Assembly (NCBI RefSeq): GCF_900182955.1
Contig: NZ_FXUL01000009.1
Coordinates: 1 to 64,000, forward strand
Source: Noviherbaspirillum suwonense
Lineage (GTDB): Bacteria > Pseudomonadota > Gammaproteobacteria > Burkholderiales > Burkholderiaceae_D
Direction of reading: 5' to 3'
Length of the DNA stretch: 64,000 bases
The notes beneath the pieces are model-generated. The model ran no database searches and was not told the DNA's origin. It saw only the letters and a program-made list of their open reading frames with translations. The position numbers and the translations under genes were made by a program. This document shows, in pieces, positions 54,201 to 63,463 of the stretch; position 1 is the stretch's first letter; each line of letters begins with the position of its first letter.

Positions 54201-54849
54201 CCCGCTCAATGCCGGCTGCCTGAAGCCGCTGAACGTGATCATCCCGGAAGGCTCGATGCTCAAGCCGCGTTACCCGGCATCGGTCGTCTCCGGTAATGTC
54301 GAGACCTCGACCTGCATCACCAATGCGCTGTACGGCGCGCTCGGCGTGATGGCCGCAGCGCAGGGCACCATGAACAACTTCACCTTCGGCAACGAGCGCT
54401 ACCAGTACTACGAGACCATCTCCGGCGGCTCGGGCGCGGGCGATGGCTTCAATGGCACCGACGTGGTCCAGACCAACATGACCAACTCGCGGCTGACCGA
54501 CCCCGAGATACTCGAGTTCCGTTTTCCAGTGCGGCTGGAGAGCTACGAGATCCGGCCGGGCACCGGCGGAAAAGGGAAGTGGCACGGCGGGAACGGCGGC
54601 ATACGCAAGGTCCGTTTCCTGGAGCCGATGACGGCGTCCATCCTGTCGAACAACCGCATCCATGCGCCGTTCGGCATGGCCGGCGGCGAACCGGGCGCGC
54701 TCGGCATCAACCGCGTCGAGCGGGCGGATGGCAGCACGCAGATGCTCAAGCATGTCGACAAGACCCAGATGCAGGCGGGCGATGTGTTCGTGGTCGAGAC
54801 GCCGGGCGGGGGAGGATATGGCATGCCGGAGACTGATTCCCCGGGCTGA
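51235..54849 (+). CDS. Fused HyuA-HyuB hydantoinase/5-oxoprolinase
   Basis: A 1204-residue ATP-dependent amidohydrolase. Residues 1-680 are the HyuA part: N-terminal [37 protein letters not shown], then the ATP-fold phosphate loop [20 protein letters not shown] and [12 protein letters not shown]. From about 690 begins HyuB ([52 protein letters not shown]). Full-length fusions are typical of 5-oxoprolinases; split forms of N-methylhydantoinases and acetone carboxylase relatives. 5-Oxoproline or a hydantoin is the likely substrate class. ATG 51235 follows GAAAGGCAGGCTTCC. The gene stands alone, divergent from the TRAP operon, and a strong hairpin follows. Confidence 0.93.
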   Translation: MQRWQFWVDRGGTFTDIVAKRPDGALLTHKLLSESPDQYRDAAVAGIRHLLGLKPDERIPLELVEAVKMGTTVATNALLERKGEPTVLATTRGFRDALRIAYQNRPRLFDRHIVLPELLYERVIEIDERVGAHGDLVQPLDEDAAERALRDAYDSGYRALAIVFMHGYRYTDHEAAVERIARRIGYTQVSASHATSPMQKLVSRGDTTVVDAYLSPILRRYVDQVADEMPGVNLQFMQSSGGLTDAHAFHGKDSILSGPAGGIVGMARTSKLAGFDKVIGFDMGGTSTDVSHYSGEFERVFETQVAGVRMRAPMMSIHTVAAGGGSVLHFDGSRYRVGPDSAGANPGPASYRRGGPLTVTDCNVLLGKIQPSHFPRVFGPDADQHLDRGPALDGLARMAADIAQATGRATLPEEVAEGFIDIAVGNMANAIKQISVQRGHDVMDYVLATFGGAGGQHACLVADALGMTRVFCHPLGGVLSAYGMGLADQTTMREAAVELQLEAQAMPVLQERLAQLADAARAELRRQGVPAERIVDIRRVHLRYEGTDSALIVPAGEMAAMQAAFEAAYRKRYSFLMAGKPLVVEAVSVEAIGPSDAPQETAPTRPPRSGALQPAETVRFYSHRAWHDAGLYKREDTRPGDLIRGPAIVAEANATTVVEPGWQAEVTPLDHLVLTRVEARPERRAMGTSADPVMLEIFNNLFMSIAEQMGLRLQNTAYSVNIKERLDFSCAIFDAHGHLIANAPHMPVHLGSMGESIKTVIAENSGKMRPGDVFMLNDPYNGGTHLPDVTVITPVFDEAGADILFYVGSRGHHADIGGTTPGSMPPDSTVVEEEGVLINNFKLVEQGRLREAETRALLAGARYPARNPDQNLGDLRAQVAANQKGVEELGKMVAHFGLDVVQAYMGHVQDNAEEAVRRVITALKDGAYEYRLDNGAVINVAIRVNHAERRADIDFTGTSPQLVNNFNAPSAVCMAAVLYVFRTLVDDEIPLNAGCLKPLNVIIPEGSMLKPRYPASVVSGNVETSTCITNALYGALGVMAAAQGTMNNFTFGNERYQYYETISGGSGAGDGFNGTDVVQTNMTNSRLTDPEILEFRFPVRLESYEIRPGTGGKGKWHGGNGGIRKVRFLEPMTASILSNNRIHAPFGMAGGEPGALGINRVERADGSTQMLKHVDKTQMQAGDVFVVETPGGGGYGMPETDSPG

Positions 54850-54868
54850 ACGCGCGCCGTGCCCTGGG

Positions 54869-54898
54869 TCGCCCCGGCCTGGAAGGCTGCCGGGGCGA
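54869..54898. terminator. Perfect 10-bp hairpin after the hydantoinase gene
   Basis: TCGCCCCGGC (54869-54878) pairs with GCCGGGGCGA (54889-54898) across 10 bases, 19 bases past the stop. There is no T-run, so it may act with Rho or protect the 3' end. The rest of the interval 54850-55256 is moderately AT-rich, has no gene and should hold the ankyrin gene promoter. Confidence 0.5.
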
Positions 54899-55256
54899 TC
54901 CGTCGTTAACCGATTACCACATTACTGTGCGGGGTTCGTTGATCGGCAGCGTCTGGCCACGGGCAGCCGCGTCCTCCGCAGCCGGCGTTCACCGCCAGCC
55001 GCGGCATAATTCAAGCATTCACCGTTCAGCGCTCGCTGACGCATGGGCCGGCGCACCGGAGGCGTCGCGCCGCGCGCAACCCGTGCGCATGTCCATCAGG
55101 CTGATGCATGGCGCTACGATCGATTCTGCACTGCATTTCATTTACAACTAGGGAACTCAAAGCATTTACCTGAGACCCACCGCCCTGCGTTTTTACAGCG
55201 TACTGAAGAGCGGTAACTCCTGGTCTTCATGTTCGATTTTCTAATTGGACTACCCC

Positions 55257-57239
55257 ATGCAATCAATCAACTCAGGGCTCTTTGCCAGCGCCCAGGAACA
55301 ACCAAAACCGAGCGAAACAGCGAATCCGCCGATCGCACGGCTGCCAGGTGGCGCGCTCGAAGAGCAGCACCGGGGGTCGTCCCGATTTTTCACGCACGTT
55401 CCGATGCATGGCGGCGACCGTCCGGCGTTCCCGGCCCATTCAAGCTGCCCAGTCTACACAAGGGCGGGCGCAAAGCAGGACGGTATGCCCACCGAAGTTG
55501 ACAGGGATACAAAGCAGTGCTCCTTCCCCGTGCAGGGAGCAACGCACAACCGGGTTGCGTTACTCTCAACTTCCGGCCGGGCCAGCGACCCGATGGAGAT
55601 CTGCTCGTTCGAGGATAGCGATGAAACCAATTCAAGCGGCGACTCCTTCGACGACAGCGTGACGCAGTTCGACGCGCCTGAAAATTCCGTCGAAGCCGCA
55701 CGGGCGTTCCTGCGGGAACGCGGCATCGATATCCAGGCCGGCGATGCCGCTGGCGCCGCCGCGCTGATTGCCTCGGCATGGGAGGGGCAATGCGACATTG
55801 TCGAAAATTTGCTGGTGGCCGGGGTGGACGTCAACTGCGCCCATGCCAGGACCGGCGACAATGCGCTGATACTTGCAGCGAGTCTTGGCCATATCGACGT
55901 CATCGGGGTGCTGCTGCGCACGCCGGGCATCGCACTGGACAGGGCCAACAGGAATGGCGACACCGCGCTGATGCTGGCCGCTTCCGGCGACTGGACCGAC
56001 GTCGTGAGCATGCTGCTCCAGCACGGCGCCCAGGCCAACGTCGCCAACCGGCGGCGCGGCTACACCGCGCTGCTGCTGGCGGCGGATTACGGCCTGGTCC
56101 GTGTCGTCGACATCCTGCTGAAAGTGCCGGGCATCGAGCTGAATGCAGCAAATCAGCTTGGCGACACGGCGCTGATCCTGGCCGCCGCCGGAAAACGGTT
56201 CGAGGTCGTGCAGGCGCTGCTGAATGCCGGCGCCAGCATGGCGCCGGCGGATGCGCTGGGCCATACCGCGCTGAGCGCTGCCATCGTCGCCGAGCACGCG
56301 GGCATCGTCGAACTCTTTCTCGACCGGGGAGCGAAATTAAGCGCGCTCGACACCCGGCCCGCCTCCCTCTCCGCGTCGCAGTCGGTGTTCAGCGTGACGG
56401 TCAGCGACCTTGCATCGGCGCAGGGCAACTTTTGCGGTTTTCCTTCTCAAGGCAACCCGCTGGCATTCTTCCATGGCTTGAGCGGGTCGATTTCGCCGAA
56501 CGGCGACGTCCAGGGGGTACAGGGCTGGCTGCGCAGCCAGGGCATGCTGGCCGCATGCGCGCGCGAGCTGGCGTCGATCCTGACGCCGGCGCGCGCATGG
56601 GCGCTGGAAGCGGCAAAGGGGAAAAGGGACCGCCTGGAGCAGCACCGCCTGATCTATTGCATCAGCGCGGTGAGCCAGCTGGCCGTGGGCAATGCGGCCG
56701 AAAGGGTGCTCGACGTCTATCGCCAGGCCGGCATCAGCGACAAGGCCATCGCCAGGCGGGTGCCGCTGGTGAAGTCGCAGCTCGGCGGCCTCGCCGAACT
56801 GGCCGCCAAGGCGGCGGCGCAGTTCGGGGGCGACCTGATCGGCATGCTCATTGCCAGCTGCCTCGCACAGACCAGCCCCAGATATGAGGTGCGTCCCGGC
56901 GACCTCAAGGATTGCCTGGCCCAGGCGGGATTCATCGAGCCGCTGGCCGGGGTCATCGCATCGGGCTGGCAGACGGTGCTGGCCGGAATACGGGGAAAGA
57001 CCACCCGCACGCCGGAAGGACTGTCCCTGCTCGACACCATCGAATATGTCCACCAGAATGTCATCGGGGATGCACAGGCCGTGTTGGCCCGCGCCCTGAA
57101 GGAAAACCTCAAGCAGCGCTCGTTGCTGACGTCATTCGAAGTGGCGCTGGTGCCAAGCCATGAGGAAGTCGTGCACATGCTGTTCCAGATCCAGTGCGAC
57201 TGGCTTTCGCAGTTCTGCGAGCAGTCGCTCGCAAGCTGA
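55257..57239 (+). CDS. Ankyrin-repeat protein with disordered N-terminus (candidate effector)
   Basis: A 660-residue protein in three parts. Residues 1-150 are polar and low in structure, rich in Ser, Pro, Gln and Asn, with an acidic patch near 120 (SFEDSDETNSSGDSF). Residues about 162-365 are six ankyrin repeats (GDNALILAASLGHIDVIGVLL, GDTALMLAASGDWTDVVSML, GYTALLLAADYGLVRVVDIL, and others). Residues 365-660 are helical with no recognised family. There is no Sec signal, lipobox or membrane helix. ATG 55257 has a weak ribosome site; an in-frame TTG is at 55245. The gene stands alone. Architecture (disordered start, eukaryote-like repeat, unique C-terminus) recalls secreted effectors, but ankyrin proteins also act inside bacteria. 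Confidence 0.85.
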   Translation: MQSINSGLFASAQEQPKPSETANPPIARLPGGALEEQHRGSSRFFTHVPMHGGDRPAFPAHSSCPVYTRAGAKQDGMPTEVDRDTKQCSFPVQGATHNRVALLSTSGRASDPMEICSFEDSDETNSSGDSFDDSVTQFDAPENSVEAARAFLRERGIDIQAGDAAGAAALIASAWEGQCDIVENLLVAGVDVNCAHARTGDNALILAASLGHIDVIGVLLRTPGIALDRANRNGDTALMLAASGDWTDVVSMLLQHGAQANVANRRRGYTALLLAADYGLVRVVDILLKVPGIELNAANQLGDTALILAAAGKRFEVVQALLNAGASMAPADALGHTALSAAIVAEHAGIVELFLDRGAKLSALDTRPASLSASQSVFSVTVSDLASAQGNFCGFPSQGNPLAFFHGLSGSISPNGDVQGVQGWLRSQGMLAACARELASILTPARAWALEAAKGKRDRLEQHRLIYCISAVSQLAVGNAAERVLDVYRQAGISDKAIARRVPLVKSQLGGLAELAAKAAAQFGGDLIGMLIASCLAQTSPRYEVRPGDLKDCLAQAGFIEPLAGVIASGWQTVLAGIRGKTTRTPEGLSLLDTIEYVHQNVIGDAQAVLARALKENLKQRSLLTSFEVALVPSHEEVVHMLFQIQCDWLSQFCEQSLAS

Positions 57240-57569
57240 CCGGGTTCCCGGCGCCGTCCGCGCGGACGAGCGGCGACAGGCGTTCTTCAGGCTACCGGAA
57301 CGGCTCGCGCTTTTATCGATAGCGGCTGGGTGCCGCGTTTCCCAATGGCCGGCCGGATCCGCAGGGCCGGCATCGGAGACTTACGTTCAATGGCGCAGTG
57401 ACGGCTCCGGGCATCGCCGACCTGGCATTGGCCTGTGCACCAAGGCACACCTTACCCGCCAGGCAGGACAAGCGCCGTATCCGGCCTTGGATTGTGAAGC
57501 ATCCGCCAGTCTCGCTACCGCCCTGCGCGTCCTGTAGAAATCCCCGGTTCGCAAGGCTCGATGAAGCTT

Positions 57570-57672
57570 CGTAGGGTGTAATGAGCGATAGCGCATTACA
57601 CCACTGGCCAATCAACTACCGCCGGCTATACGCAACGATTGGTGTAATGCGCGTTGCTTATTACACCCTACG
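57570..57672. repeat. REPIN-like pair of inverted palindromic repeats
   Basis: Copy A (57571-57602) contains GGTGTAAT and ATTACACC around an imperfect centre; copy B (57641-57671) has the same structure in reverse. The outer 13 bases CGTAGGGTGTAAT (57570-57582) and ATTACACCCTACG (57660-57672) are perfectly complementary, so the whole 103 bases can fold as a nested hairpin. This is the REP doublet layout. It lies between the convergent ankyrin and MCP genes. The rest of the 57240-57741 interval shows no gene. Confidence 0.75.
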
Positions 57673-57741
57673 AGCCGACGTCCCACGCTGACGAAGCGGA
57701 AACATCGTTCCCATCCGTTACGCGATGACCTGGGATTGGTA

Positions 57742-59487
57742 TCAGAACTCTTCCCAGTCGCCGCCGTCCTGCGCCGCGACGACCCGTCGCGCCGGCTTGG
57801 CGGCGACCATCGCCGGGGTTGCTGGGCGCCTGAGCGGGGCCATGGCCGGCGCACGGACGGGCGCCGGCGGCTTGCGCAGGGGCTGCGCGACTGGCGCCGG
57901 CGCTGCGATTGCCGCTGCCGCCGCCGGCAATGGCGCACCGCCATCGATCCTGAACGTGCCGACGACATTCGCCAGGCGGACGGCCTGGTCCTGCAGGGAC
58001 TCGGATGCGGCAGCCGCTTCCTCGACCAGCGCGGCATTCTGCTGCGTCACCTGGTCCATCTGGCTAATTGCCTGGTTGATCTGGTCGATCCCGGCCGTCT
58101 GTTCCTGGCCGGCCGCGCTGATCTCGCTGATGATGCCGGTGACACGGCTGACGCTGTCGACGATTTCCTGCATCGTCGTGCCCGCTTCGGTGACCAGGCG
58201 GCTGCCTGCCTCGACCCGCTGGACCGAACTGTCGATCAGCGCCTTGATATCCTGGGCGGCCGCCGCCGAGCGCTGCGCCAGGCTGCGCACTTCGGTGGCG
58301 ACCACGGCAAAGCCGCGGCCCTGTTCGCCTGCGCGGGCCGCTTCCACCGCCGCATTGAGCGCAAGGATGTTGGTCTGGAACGCTATGCCGTTGATCACGC
58401 CGATGATGTCCGCGATCTGCCGCGACGACGCATTGATTTCGCCCATCGTGCCGACCACCTGCCCGATCACCACGCCGCCCCGGGCTGCGACGCCGGACGC
58501 GGCCTCGGCCATTGCGCTGGCCTGGCGTGCGCTGTCGGCATTCTGCCTGACCGTCGCGTTGAGTTCCTCCATCGACGACGCGGTCTCTTCCAGCGAACCT
58601 GCCTGCTCCTCGGTGCGGGACGACAGGTCGAGGTTGCCGGCGGCGATCTGCCGCGATGCGGTGGCGATCGTGTCGGTGCTGGTGCGCACTTCGGTGACGG
58701 TCTGCAGCAGGTTCGCGTTCATCGACTTCAGGGCGTCCAGCAGCTGGCCGACTTCGTCCTTCGAGCCGGGTTCGATCCGGCTCGTGAGGTCGCCGGCGGC
58801 GACGGTCTGGGCCACCCGCACCGCGCGGCCCAGCGGCACCGTGATGCTGCGCGACAGTGCCCACGCCAGCGCCGCGCCGATGGCGAATGCGGCGAGGCCC
58901 ATCGAGGCAAGCAGCATGCTGGCCTGCGCGGACACCTCGTCTATTCTGGTGTTTGCCTTGTCGAACAGCGACTGCTGGTAGTTCGCGAGCGTCTGCACCG
59001 AGGCCACGTAGGCGTTCATCGCCGGAAGCAGCTTGCCGTCGATTTGCGCCTTGAGTTCGGCATCGTTCGACTCGCCGCTCGTTTTCAGCGTGAAGAACCG
59101 GTCGCGTATTTCCGTGTAGGTCTTGCGCCTGGCGATGATTTCAGAGAGCAGCCGCTTGCCTTCGTCGCTGCCGATCGTCGGCTCGAGGTCCTTGCTGATG
59201 TCGGTAATGCGCTTGCTGACCGCTTTCATCTCGGCGTCGAAATAGGCCTGGTCTTCCGCCTTCTCGCTTTTCGCCTTGGCAAGCGTGCGCACCGAGTTGG
59301 TGGCGATGTTCTCCAGCCATTTGCCTGCCAGCACCTGCTTGTGGGCGGTCTGTTTCATTTCAAGCTTGGCGTCGGCCACGCGGGACAGTTCCCAGATGCC
59401 GGCGCCGGTCATGGCCCCGGTGAGGCCCAGCACGGCGGCGAAGGCAATGGCCAGCCGGGTGCCGATATTCAGATTCTTGATGTTCAT
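57742..59487 (-). CDS. Methyl-accepting chemotaxis protein (Tar/Tsr-like, 4HB sensor)
   Basis: A 581-residue chemoreceptor. Membrane helix 1 is at about 10-30, a four-helix-bundle periplasmic domain spans about 31-185 and helix 2 is near 190-212 ([21 protein letters not shown]). HAMP and the signalling hairpin follow, with the conserved tip [35 protein letters not shown] split across its two helices. The C-terminus ends DGGDWEEF, a variant of the NWETF pentapeptide that tethers CheR/CheB. The ligand is unknown. It is 80 bases downstream of cheV on the same strand, probably one operon. Confidence 0.95.
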   Translation of the reverse strand: MNIKNLNIGTRLAIAFAAVLGLTGAMTGAGIWELSRVADAKLEMKQTAHKQVLAGKWLENIATNSVRTLAKAKSEKAEDQAYFDAEMKAVSKRITDISKDLEPTIGSDEGKRLLSEIIARRKTYTEIRDRFFTLKTSGESNDAELKAQIDGKLLPAMNAYVASVQTLANYQQSLFDKANTRIDEVSAQASMLLASMGLAAFAIGAALAWALSRSITVPLGRAVRVAQTVAAGDLTSRIEPGSKDEVGQLLDALKSMNANLLQTVTEVRTSTDTIATASRQIAAGNLDLSSRTEEQAGSLEETASSMEELNATVRQNADSARQASAMAEAASGVAARGGVVIGQVVGTMGEINASSRQIADIIGVINGIAFQTNILALNAAVEAARAGEQGRGFAVVATEVRSLAQRSAAAAQDIKALIDSSVQRVEAGSRLVTEAGTTMQEIVDSVSRVTGIISEISAAGQEQTAGIDQINQAISQMDQVTQQNAALVEEAAAASESLQDQAVRLANVVGTFRIDGGAPLPAAAAAIAAPAPVAQPLRKPPAPVRAPAMAPLRRPATPAMVAAKPARRVVAAQDGGDWEEF

Positions 59488-59567
59488 GATCCTGTCGCGA
59501 TAAAAAATGGGCGGGCTGATCTTCGCCGGTTGGCGCGGCCAGCTCCCAGCCCGGAAGCTGAAAATGG

Positions 59568-60536
59568 TCAGGCCTGCCGGCTCTGGAGCACGGTCCGTAT
59601 CGTCTTCGCAAGGTCCTCGACCTTGAACTTGGCGACATAGCCGTCGGCGCCCGCGCTCTTCACGTGCGCCTCGTTGGTCTGCCCGGTCAGCGACGAATGG
59701 ATGACCACGGGCAGCGCCTTGAAGCGGGCGTCTGCCCGTATCCGGCGGGTCAGCATGAAGCCGTCCATCTCCGGCATTTCAAGGTCGGTGAGCACCATCG
59801 TGACCTTGTCGGCGAGCGTGCCGCCCTCGGCCAGCGCATCGGCGGACATGGATTCCAGCGCGTCCCATGCCTCCCTGCCGGTCTTGGTCATCGTGTATTT
59901 CAGACCCATTGCGTCCAGACCCTGGCCGATGATCATGCGGGCCGACGACGAGTCGTCCGCGACCAGCAGCCTGGCCGGCGCCGACACCGCCGGCTCGAAT
60001 GCCACGTCGGCCGTCGCGATGTCGTCGGTTCTCGGCGGGAACACGTTGCGCAGGATCTGCTCGACGTCGAGGATCTGGGCGAGCTGGGTGCCGTGCACCG
60101 CGTTGTCGAGCTGGGCAATACTGGTGACCGTGCCGTTGCCGGCCGCCGCGCCGTCCGCGGGCCGGACCTGCGACCAGTTCAGGCGGACGATCTCGTCCAC
60201 GTCCTCGACCGCGAACGCCTGCGTGGTGCGGGCGAACTCGGTGACCATCAGGATCTTCAGGCCGTTTTCCGGCTGGCAGCCGAGCAGCGCCGGCAGGTCG
60301 ATGACCGGCACGATCTGGCCGCGGATATTGACCACGCCGAGCAGGCATGGTGAAGCGCCGGCGATGGCCGTAATCTCCGGCATCGCCATCAGTTCGCGCA
60401 GCTTGAATACATTGATGCCGTACAACTCGCTGCGACCCGCGCCGCCGCATTTCCCGAGCCGGAACAGCATCAGCTCGAACTTGTTGGTTGAAGTAAGGGC
60501 TGCCCGTTCGTTGATCTCGTTTCCTACCGTGCTCAT
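59568..60536 (-). CDS. cheV: Chemotaxis protein CheV (CheW-REC hybrid)
   Basis: A 322-residue coupling protein. Residues about 15-165 are a CheW domain ([22 protein letters not shown], then [20 protein letters not shown]). Residues about 190-320 are a receiver domain with the acidic pair in [12 protein letters not shown], the phospho-acceptor Asp near 247 ([13 protein letters not shown]), the Ser of VIHSSLTG and the Lys of [11 protein letters not shown]. It links receptors to CheA and is thought to adjust or buffer signalling by phosphorylation. A strong terminator upstream isolates it from the preceding gene. Confidence 0.95.
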   Translation of the reverse strand: MSTVGNEINERAALTSTNKFELMLFRLGKCGGAGRSELYGINVFKLRELMAMPEITAIAGASPCLLGVVNIRGQIVPVIDLPALLGCQPENGLKILMVTEFARTTQAFAVEDVDEIVRLNWSQVRPADGAAAGNGTVTSIAQLDNAVHGTQLAQILDVEQILRNVFPPRTDDIATADVAFEPAVSAPARLLVADDSSSARMIIGQGLDAMGLKYTMTKTGREAWDALESMSADALAEGGTLADKVTMVLTDLEMPEMDGFMLTRRIRADARFKALPVVIHSSLTGQTNEAHVKSAGADGYVAKFKVEDLAKTIRTVLQSRQA

Positions 60537-60647
60537 CTGCGCTCCCGTGCCGTTGGGTCGCCACGCGCGGCAAAAGCCGCGTGTTGCCGACCAAAGGTAT
60601 TACGGACGGGAAAAAAGTTTAAAGATGGTGAAATACTAAGATTTACA

Positions 60648-60680
60648 AAAAAAACCGGCGGTAAGGAAATCTGCCGGTTC
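60648..60680 (-). terminator. Intrinsic terminator downstream of the ModA-like gene
   Basis: Read on the minus strand, AACCGGC (60680-60674) pairs with GCCGGTT (60660-60654) over a 13-base loop, followed by eight T (60655-60648). It separates the ModA-like gene from cheV. Confidence 0.8.
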
Positions 60681-60766
60681 CGCGCTAGTCCGGGCTGCCG
60701 TCCTGCCCGTGCCGGCAAATGCGAAGCCAGGCGGCCGCCGGGGTGGCGCCACGCGGGCTGCGCCGG

Positions 60767-61558
60767 CTATTCCGGGGGCCGCAGGCCGTGCTTGCGCAGG
60801 CGATGGCGTTCGTCCGGGCTTGCGACCAGCGCGGCAAATGCCCGGGCTTCCGGCGGGGCGTCGGCGCGAACCCATAGCGCGTAACTGCTGGCGAGGTCGA
60901 AGCGGCCCGGGAACGGCCCCAGCAATGCGGCAGGATCGGCCTGCATGATCTCGCTGATCTGGGTCACGCCCAGGTCTGCCTTGCCATCCATGACAAGGTG
61001 CATGGTTTCGATGCCGTCGGCGGCGAGGGTGGCTTTCTTCATCACCTCGTCGCGGATGCCCAGCGTCTCGATCACCTGCAGGAAGTGGCGGCCTACCGTC
61101 GCGCCGCGGGCCGGGTCGGAGAAAGCGATACGCGGCGCGGCGAGCAGCGCCTGGCGCAGCGCGTCCGGCGTCGAGATGTCCGGCCGCATGCCGCCGGGCC
61201 GGACCGCCAGGCCGCCGACGGTCGCGCCGACCGCTGTCGTGACGCCATCGCGCAGACGGCCGGCCGTTTCCGCCGCGCGAAGCCGGGCGTCGGTCGTGAC
61301 CAGGAAAGTGGCGCCCTGGTCGGCGACAAAGCGCTGCTCGGCCGCGCCGGCGGTGTCGAAAACCAGCGCCACGCGCCGCCCGGTTGCCGATTCATAATCG
61401 CGGGCGAGTTCCTCGAGCGGCGCCTTCACGCCTGCGGCGGCGTAGAGCCGCATGTCCGCCGCCCGCGCCGCAGCCAACGGCGCAAGGGACAGGCTTGCCA
61501 GCAGCACGGAGGCGAGCAGGCGCGACGGCCGGGCTTGTTTCATCATCGGGTTTTTCAC
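60767..61558 (-). CDS. ModA-like periplasmic solute-binding protein
   Basis: A 263-residue secreted binding protein of the molybdate/ModA-like superfamily. A signal peptide (RLLASVLLASLSLAPLAAARA) precedes MRLYAAAGVKAPLEELARDYES, followed by TFLVTTDARLRAAETAGRL, RIAFSDPARGATVGRHFLQV and DLGVTQISEIMQA, which follow the ModA fold order. The start is GTG 61558 with GGAGACACC upstream; internal ATG codons at residues 5-6 are less well placed. No permease or ATPase is adjacent, so it could be an orphan or a regulator-type binding protein. The anion cannot be assigned. Confidence 0.8.
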   Translation of the reverse strand: MKNPMMKQARPSRLLASVLLASLSLAPLAAARAADMRLYAAAGVKAPLEELARDYESATGRRVALVFDTAGAAEQRFVADQGATFLVTTDARLRAAETAGRLRDGVTTAVGATVGGLAVRPGGMRPDISTPDALRQALLAAPRIAFSDPARGATVGRHFLQVIETLGIRDEVMKKATLAADGIETMHLVMDGKADLGVTQISEIMQADPAALLGPFPGRFDLASSYALWVRADAPPEARAFAALVASPDERHRLRKHGLRPPE

Positions 61559-61704
61559 GGTGTCTCCGTAGGCATTCTTATATAGGCGTCGCAAGCGCAT
61601 GACAGGAAATCATACTATCGGATATTGTGCCGGGTAGCCCGGCCGTCACCGGCCGGCGCACATCCTGTCCCGACAGCCCGACAACAAGAACGAGGAGACC
61701 GACC

Positions 61705-62592
61705 ATGCTTCACCCGACGCCGCGACTACGCAAATCCGCCGGACCGGCGAAACGAACCGCGCTGCGGCCCGTGACCTTCGTGCTGGGCATGCTCGCCCTG
61801 GCCGCGCTTGCCGCATGCGCATCCGGTCCCGCCGCCAAGGCCCCGCCCGGCTCGGACAACGCGGCGCGCAAGGAGCTGGCGCCGTCCGGCACGCTGCGAG
61901 CGGCTATCAACTTCGGCAACCCGATACTCGCCGCCAGGGATGATGCGACCGGCGAAGCGCGCGGCGTATCGGTCGACATCGCACGGGAGCTGGGGAAACG
62001 GCTGGGCGTGCCGGTGCAGCTGGTGACATACGGCGCAGCCGGCAAGGTCGTCGAAGGCGCGAAGTCGAATGAATGGGATGTCGCCTTCGTGGCGATCGAT
62101 CCCAAGCGCGGCGCGGACATGGCCCAAACCACGCCCTACGTCGTCATCGAGGGCGCTTACCTGGTGCCGCAGGCATCGCCGATCAGGACCAATGCCGATG
62201 TCGATCGCCAGGGCACGCGCATCGTGGTCGGCGCCGGAAGCGCCTACGACCTTTACCTGACGCGTGAAATCAGGAATGCGCAGCTGGTGCGCGCGCCGAC
62301 CTCGCCGCGCGTGGTCGACACGCTGCTGGAGCAGCGCATGGAGGTGGCGGCCGGCGTCCGGCAGCAGCTGGAGGCCGATGCCCGGCGCCTGCCCGGACTG
62401 CGCATGCTCGACGGCCGGTTCATGGTGATCAACCAGGCGATGGCGATGCCGCTCGGGCGACCGGCGGGCGAGCGCTACCTGAATGCGTTCGTCGAGGAAA
62501 TGAAGGCATCGGGCTTCGTTGCGCAGGCGCTGGCCCGGCACCGCATCGAAGGCGCGGCGGTGGCGCCGGCCGACACGGCCGCGCTGCGCTGA
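61705..62592 (+). CDS. Lipoprotein of the family 3 (amino-acid-type) solute-binding fold
   Basis: A 295-residue protein with a long N-terminal extension, hydrophobic segment and lipobox (LAALAAC). The mature part starts TLRAAINFGNPILAARDDATGEARGVSVDIARELGKRLG and continues with EWDVAFVAIDPKRGADMAQTTPYV, the SBP_bac_3 pattern with the sugar-less amino-acid or dicarboxylate pocket. GAGGAGACCGACC precedes ATG 61705. It is divergent from the ModA-like gene. No permease is linked, so its partner is elsewhere or it has a sensory role. Confidence 0.85.
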   Translation: MLHPTPRLRKSAGPAKRTALRPVTFVLGMLALAALAACASGPAAKAPPGSDNAARKELAPSGTLRAAINFGNPILAARDDATGEARGVSVDIARELGKRLGVPVQLVTYGAAGKVVEGAKSNEWDVAFVAIDPKRGADMAQTTPYVVIEGAYLVPQASPIRTNADVDRQGTRIVVGAGSAYDLYLTREIRNAQLVRAPTSPRVVDTLLEQRMEVAAGVRQQLEADARRLPGLRMLDGRFMVINQAMAMPLGRPAGERYLNAFVEEMKASGFVAQALARHRIEGAAVAPADTAALR

Positions 62593-62638
62593 TCCGAGGG
62601 CGGGGGGCGCCGGGCGGCGCGGCCAGTCCCCCGGCTGC

Positions 62639-63316
62639 TCAACCCTTGTAGTCCGACGCCAGCCAGAGCTCGTACTGCCGCGGAACCGCGCTGGTCTCGA
62701 AACCGCCGATGCTCTTCAGGCGCTGCGCGGGCAGCCCCAGCGCCAGCAGCGTCGCCTGCACCTTCATCGCTTCTTCCTTCTCGGACGGCCGGAAATATCG
62801 CAGGTCGGAAGAACGCGGGCCGGCGCTGACCACCTTGATGCCGGCCAGCGCGATGCCCTGCTTCTCCAGCTCCGGCGCGAGCCGCCGCGCCTGTTCGCGG
62901 GCGTTTTCGTCGAGCACATGGATGTAGACGGAAGGCATGCCCATGATCTGGGCCGCCATGGACGGGTCCGGCGTCGCAGCCGCGGGCGTCGCGGGAGCGG
63001 CGGCCGCGACTTGGGCGGGCGCCGGCGCCGGACCGGGTTCGTCTTCCTCGCCGCCGCCCGCCGTGGCGCCGGTGCCGGAGCCGCCGCTGGCTGCGGCCGC
63101 GCGTGGGCCGTCGGCCGGGCGTTGCGACGCTGATATCGTTACGACCGGTGCGCCGACAGGCGCCGGCCGGAGCGATTGCATCAGTCCGATCGACACGGCG
63201 AACACTGCCACGCCCGTCGCCAGGCTCCATGCATGCTGGCGCAGCTTGCGCCTGCGGCCGGCGTCAGGGCCGACCGGTGCGGCCTGTCCAGGCTCCAACG
63301 GTGCTTGCTTGTCCAT
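62639..63316 (-). CDS. Single-pass membrane-anchored protein with LytR_C/SPOR-like domain
   Basis: A 225-residue protein. A cytoplasmic head of about 27 residues is followed by one membrane helix (SLATGVAVFAVSIGLMQSL), an Ala/Pro/Gly-rich flexible linker at about 50-115 and a compact C-terminal domain (SVYIHVLDENAREQARRLAPELE, then DLRYFRPSEKEEAMKVQ). That domain resembles LytR C-terminal or SPOR folds used in envelope binding, with the DLRYF strand most typical. A cell-wall role is inferred. The gene is convergent with the lipoprotein gene. Confidence 0.7.
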   Translation of the reverse strand: MDKQAPLEPGQAAPVGPDAGRRRKLRQHAWSLATGVAVFAVSIGLMQSLRPAPVGAPVVTISASQRPADGPRAAAASGGSGTGATAGGGEEDEPGPAPAPAQVAAAAPATPAAATPDPSMAAQIMGMPSVYIHVLDENAREQARRLAPELEKQGIALAGIKVVSAGPRSSDLRYFRPSEKEEAMKVQATLLALGLPAQRLKSIGGFETSAVPRQYELWLASDYKG

Positions 63317-63463
63317 ATCGTCACATCATCCGCCCAGGCGGGATGCCGAGGTTTGCGGTATCGGTTTGGACAGCAGCGACACGCGTAGTTCCTCGCAATG
63401 CGCGCAGGCTTGCGGCAAAACAGCGTACGGCCTTGCGCAGGGTCGCCTTCTAGCGGCCCGGAC

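Noticed and set aside
51802-54753. 983-codon minus-strand open frame opposite the hydantoinase gene
   Set aside because: It is an antisense shadow with His/Arg/Asp-biased composition; the plus strand encodes a complete conserved enzyme.
55152-55180. Possible hrp-box (GGAACT then CCAC) upstream of the ankyrin gene
   Set aside because: The gap between the elements is 19 bases rather than 15-16, the first element ends in T, and the trailing NNA of the second is not met.
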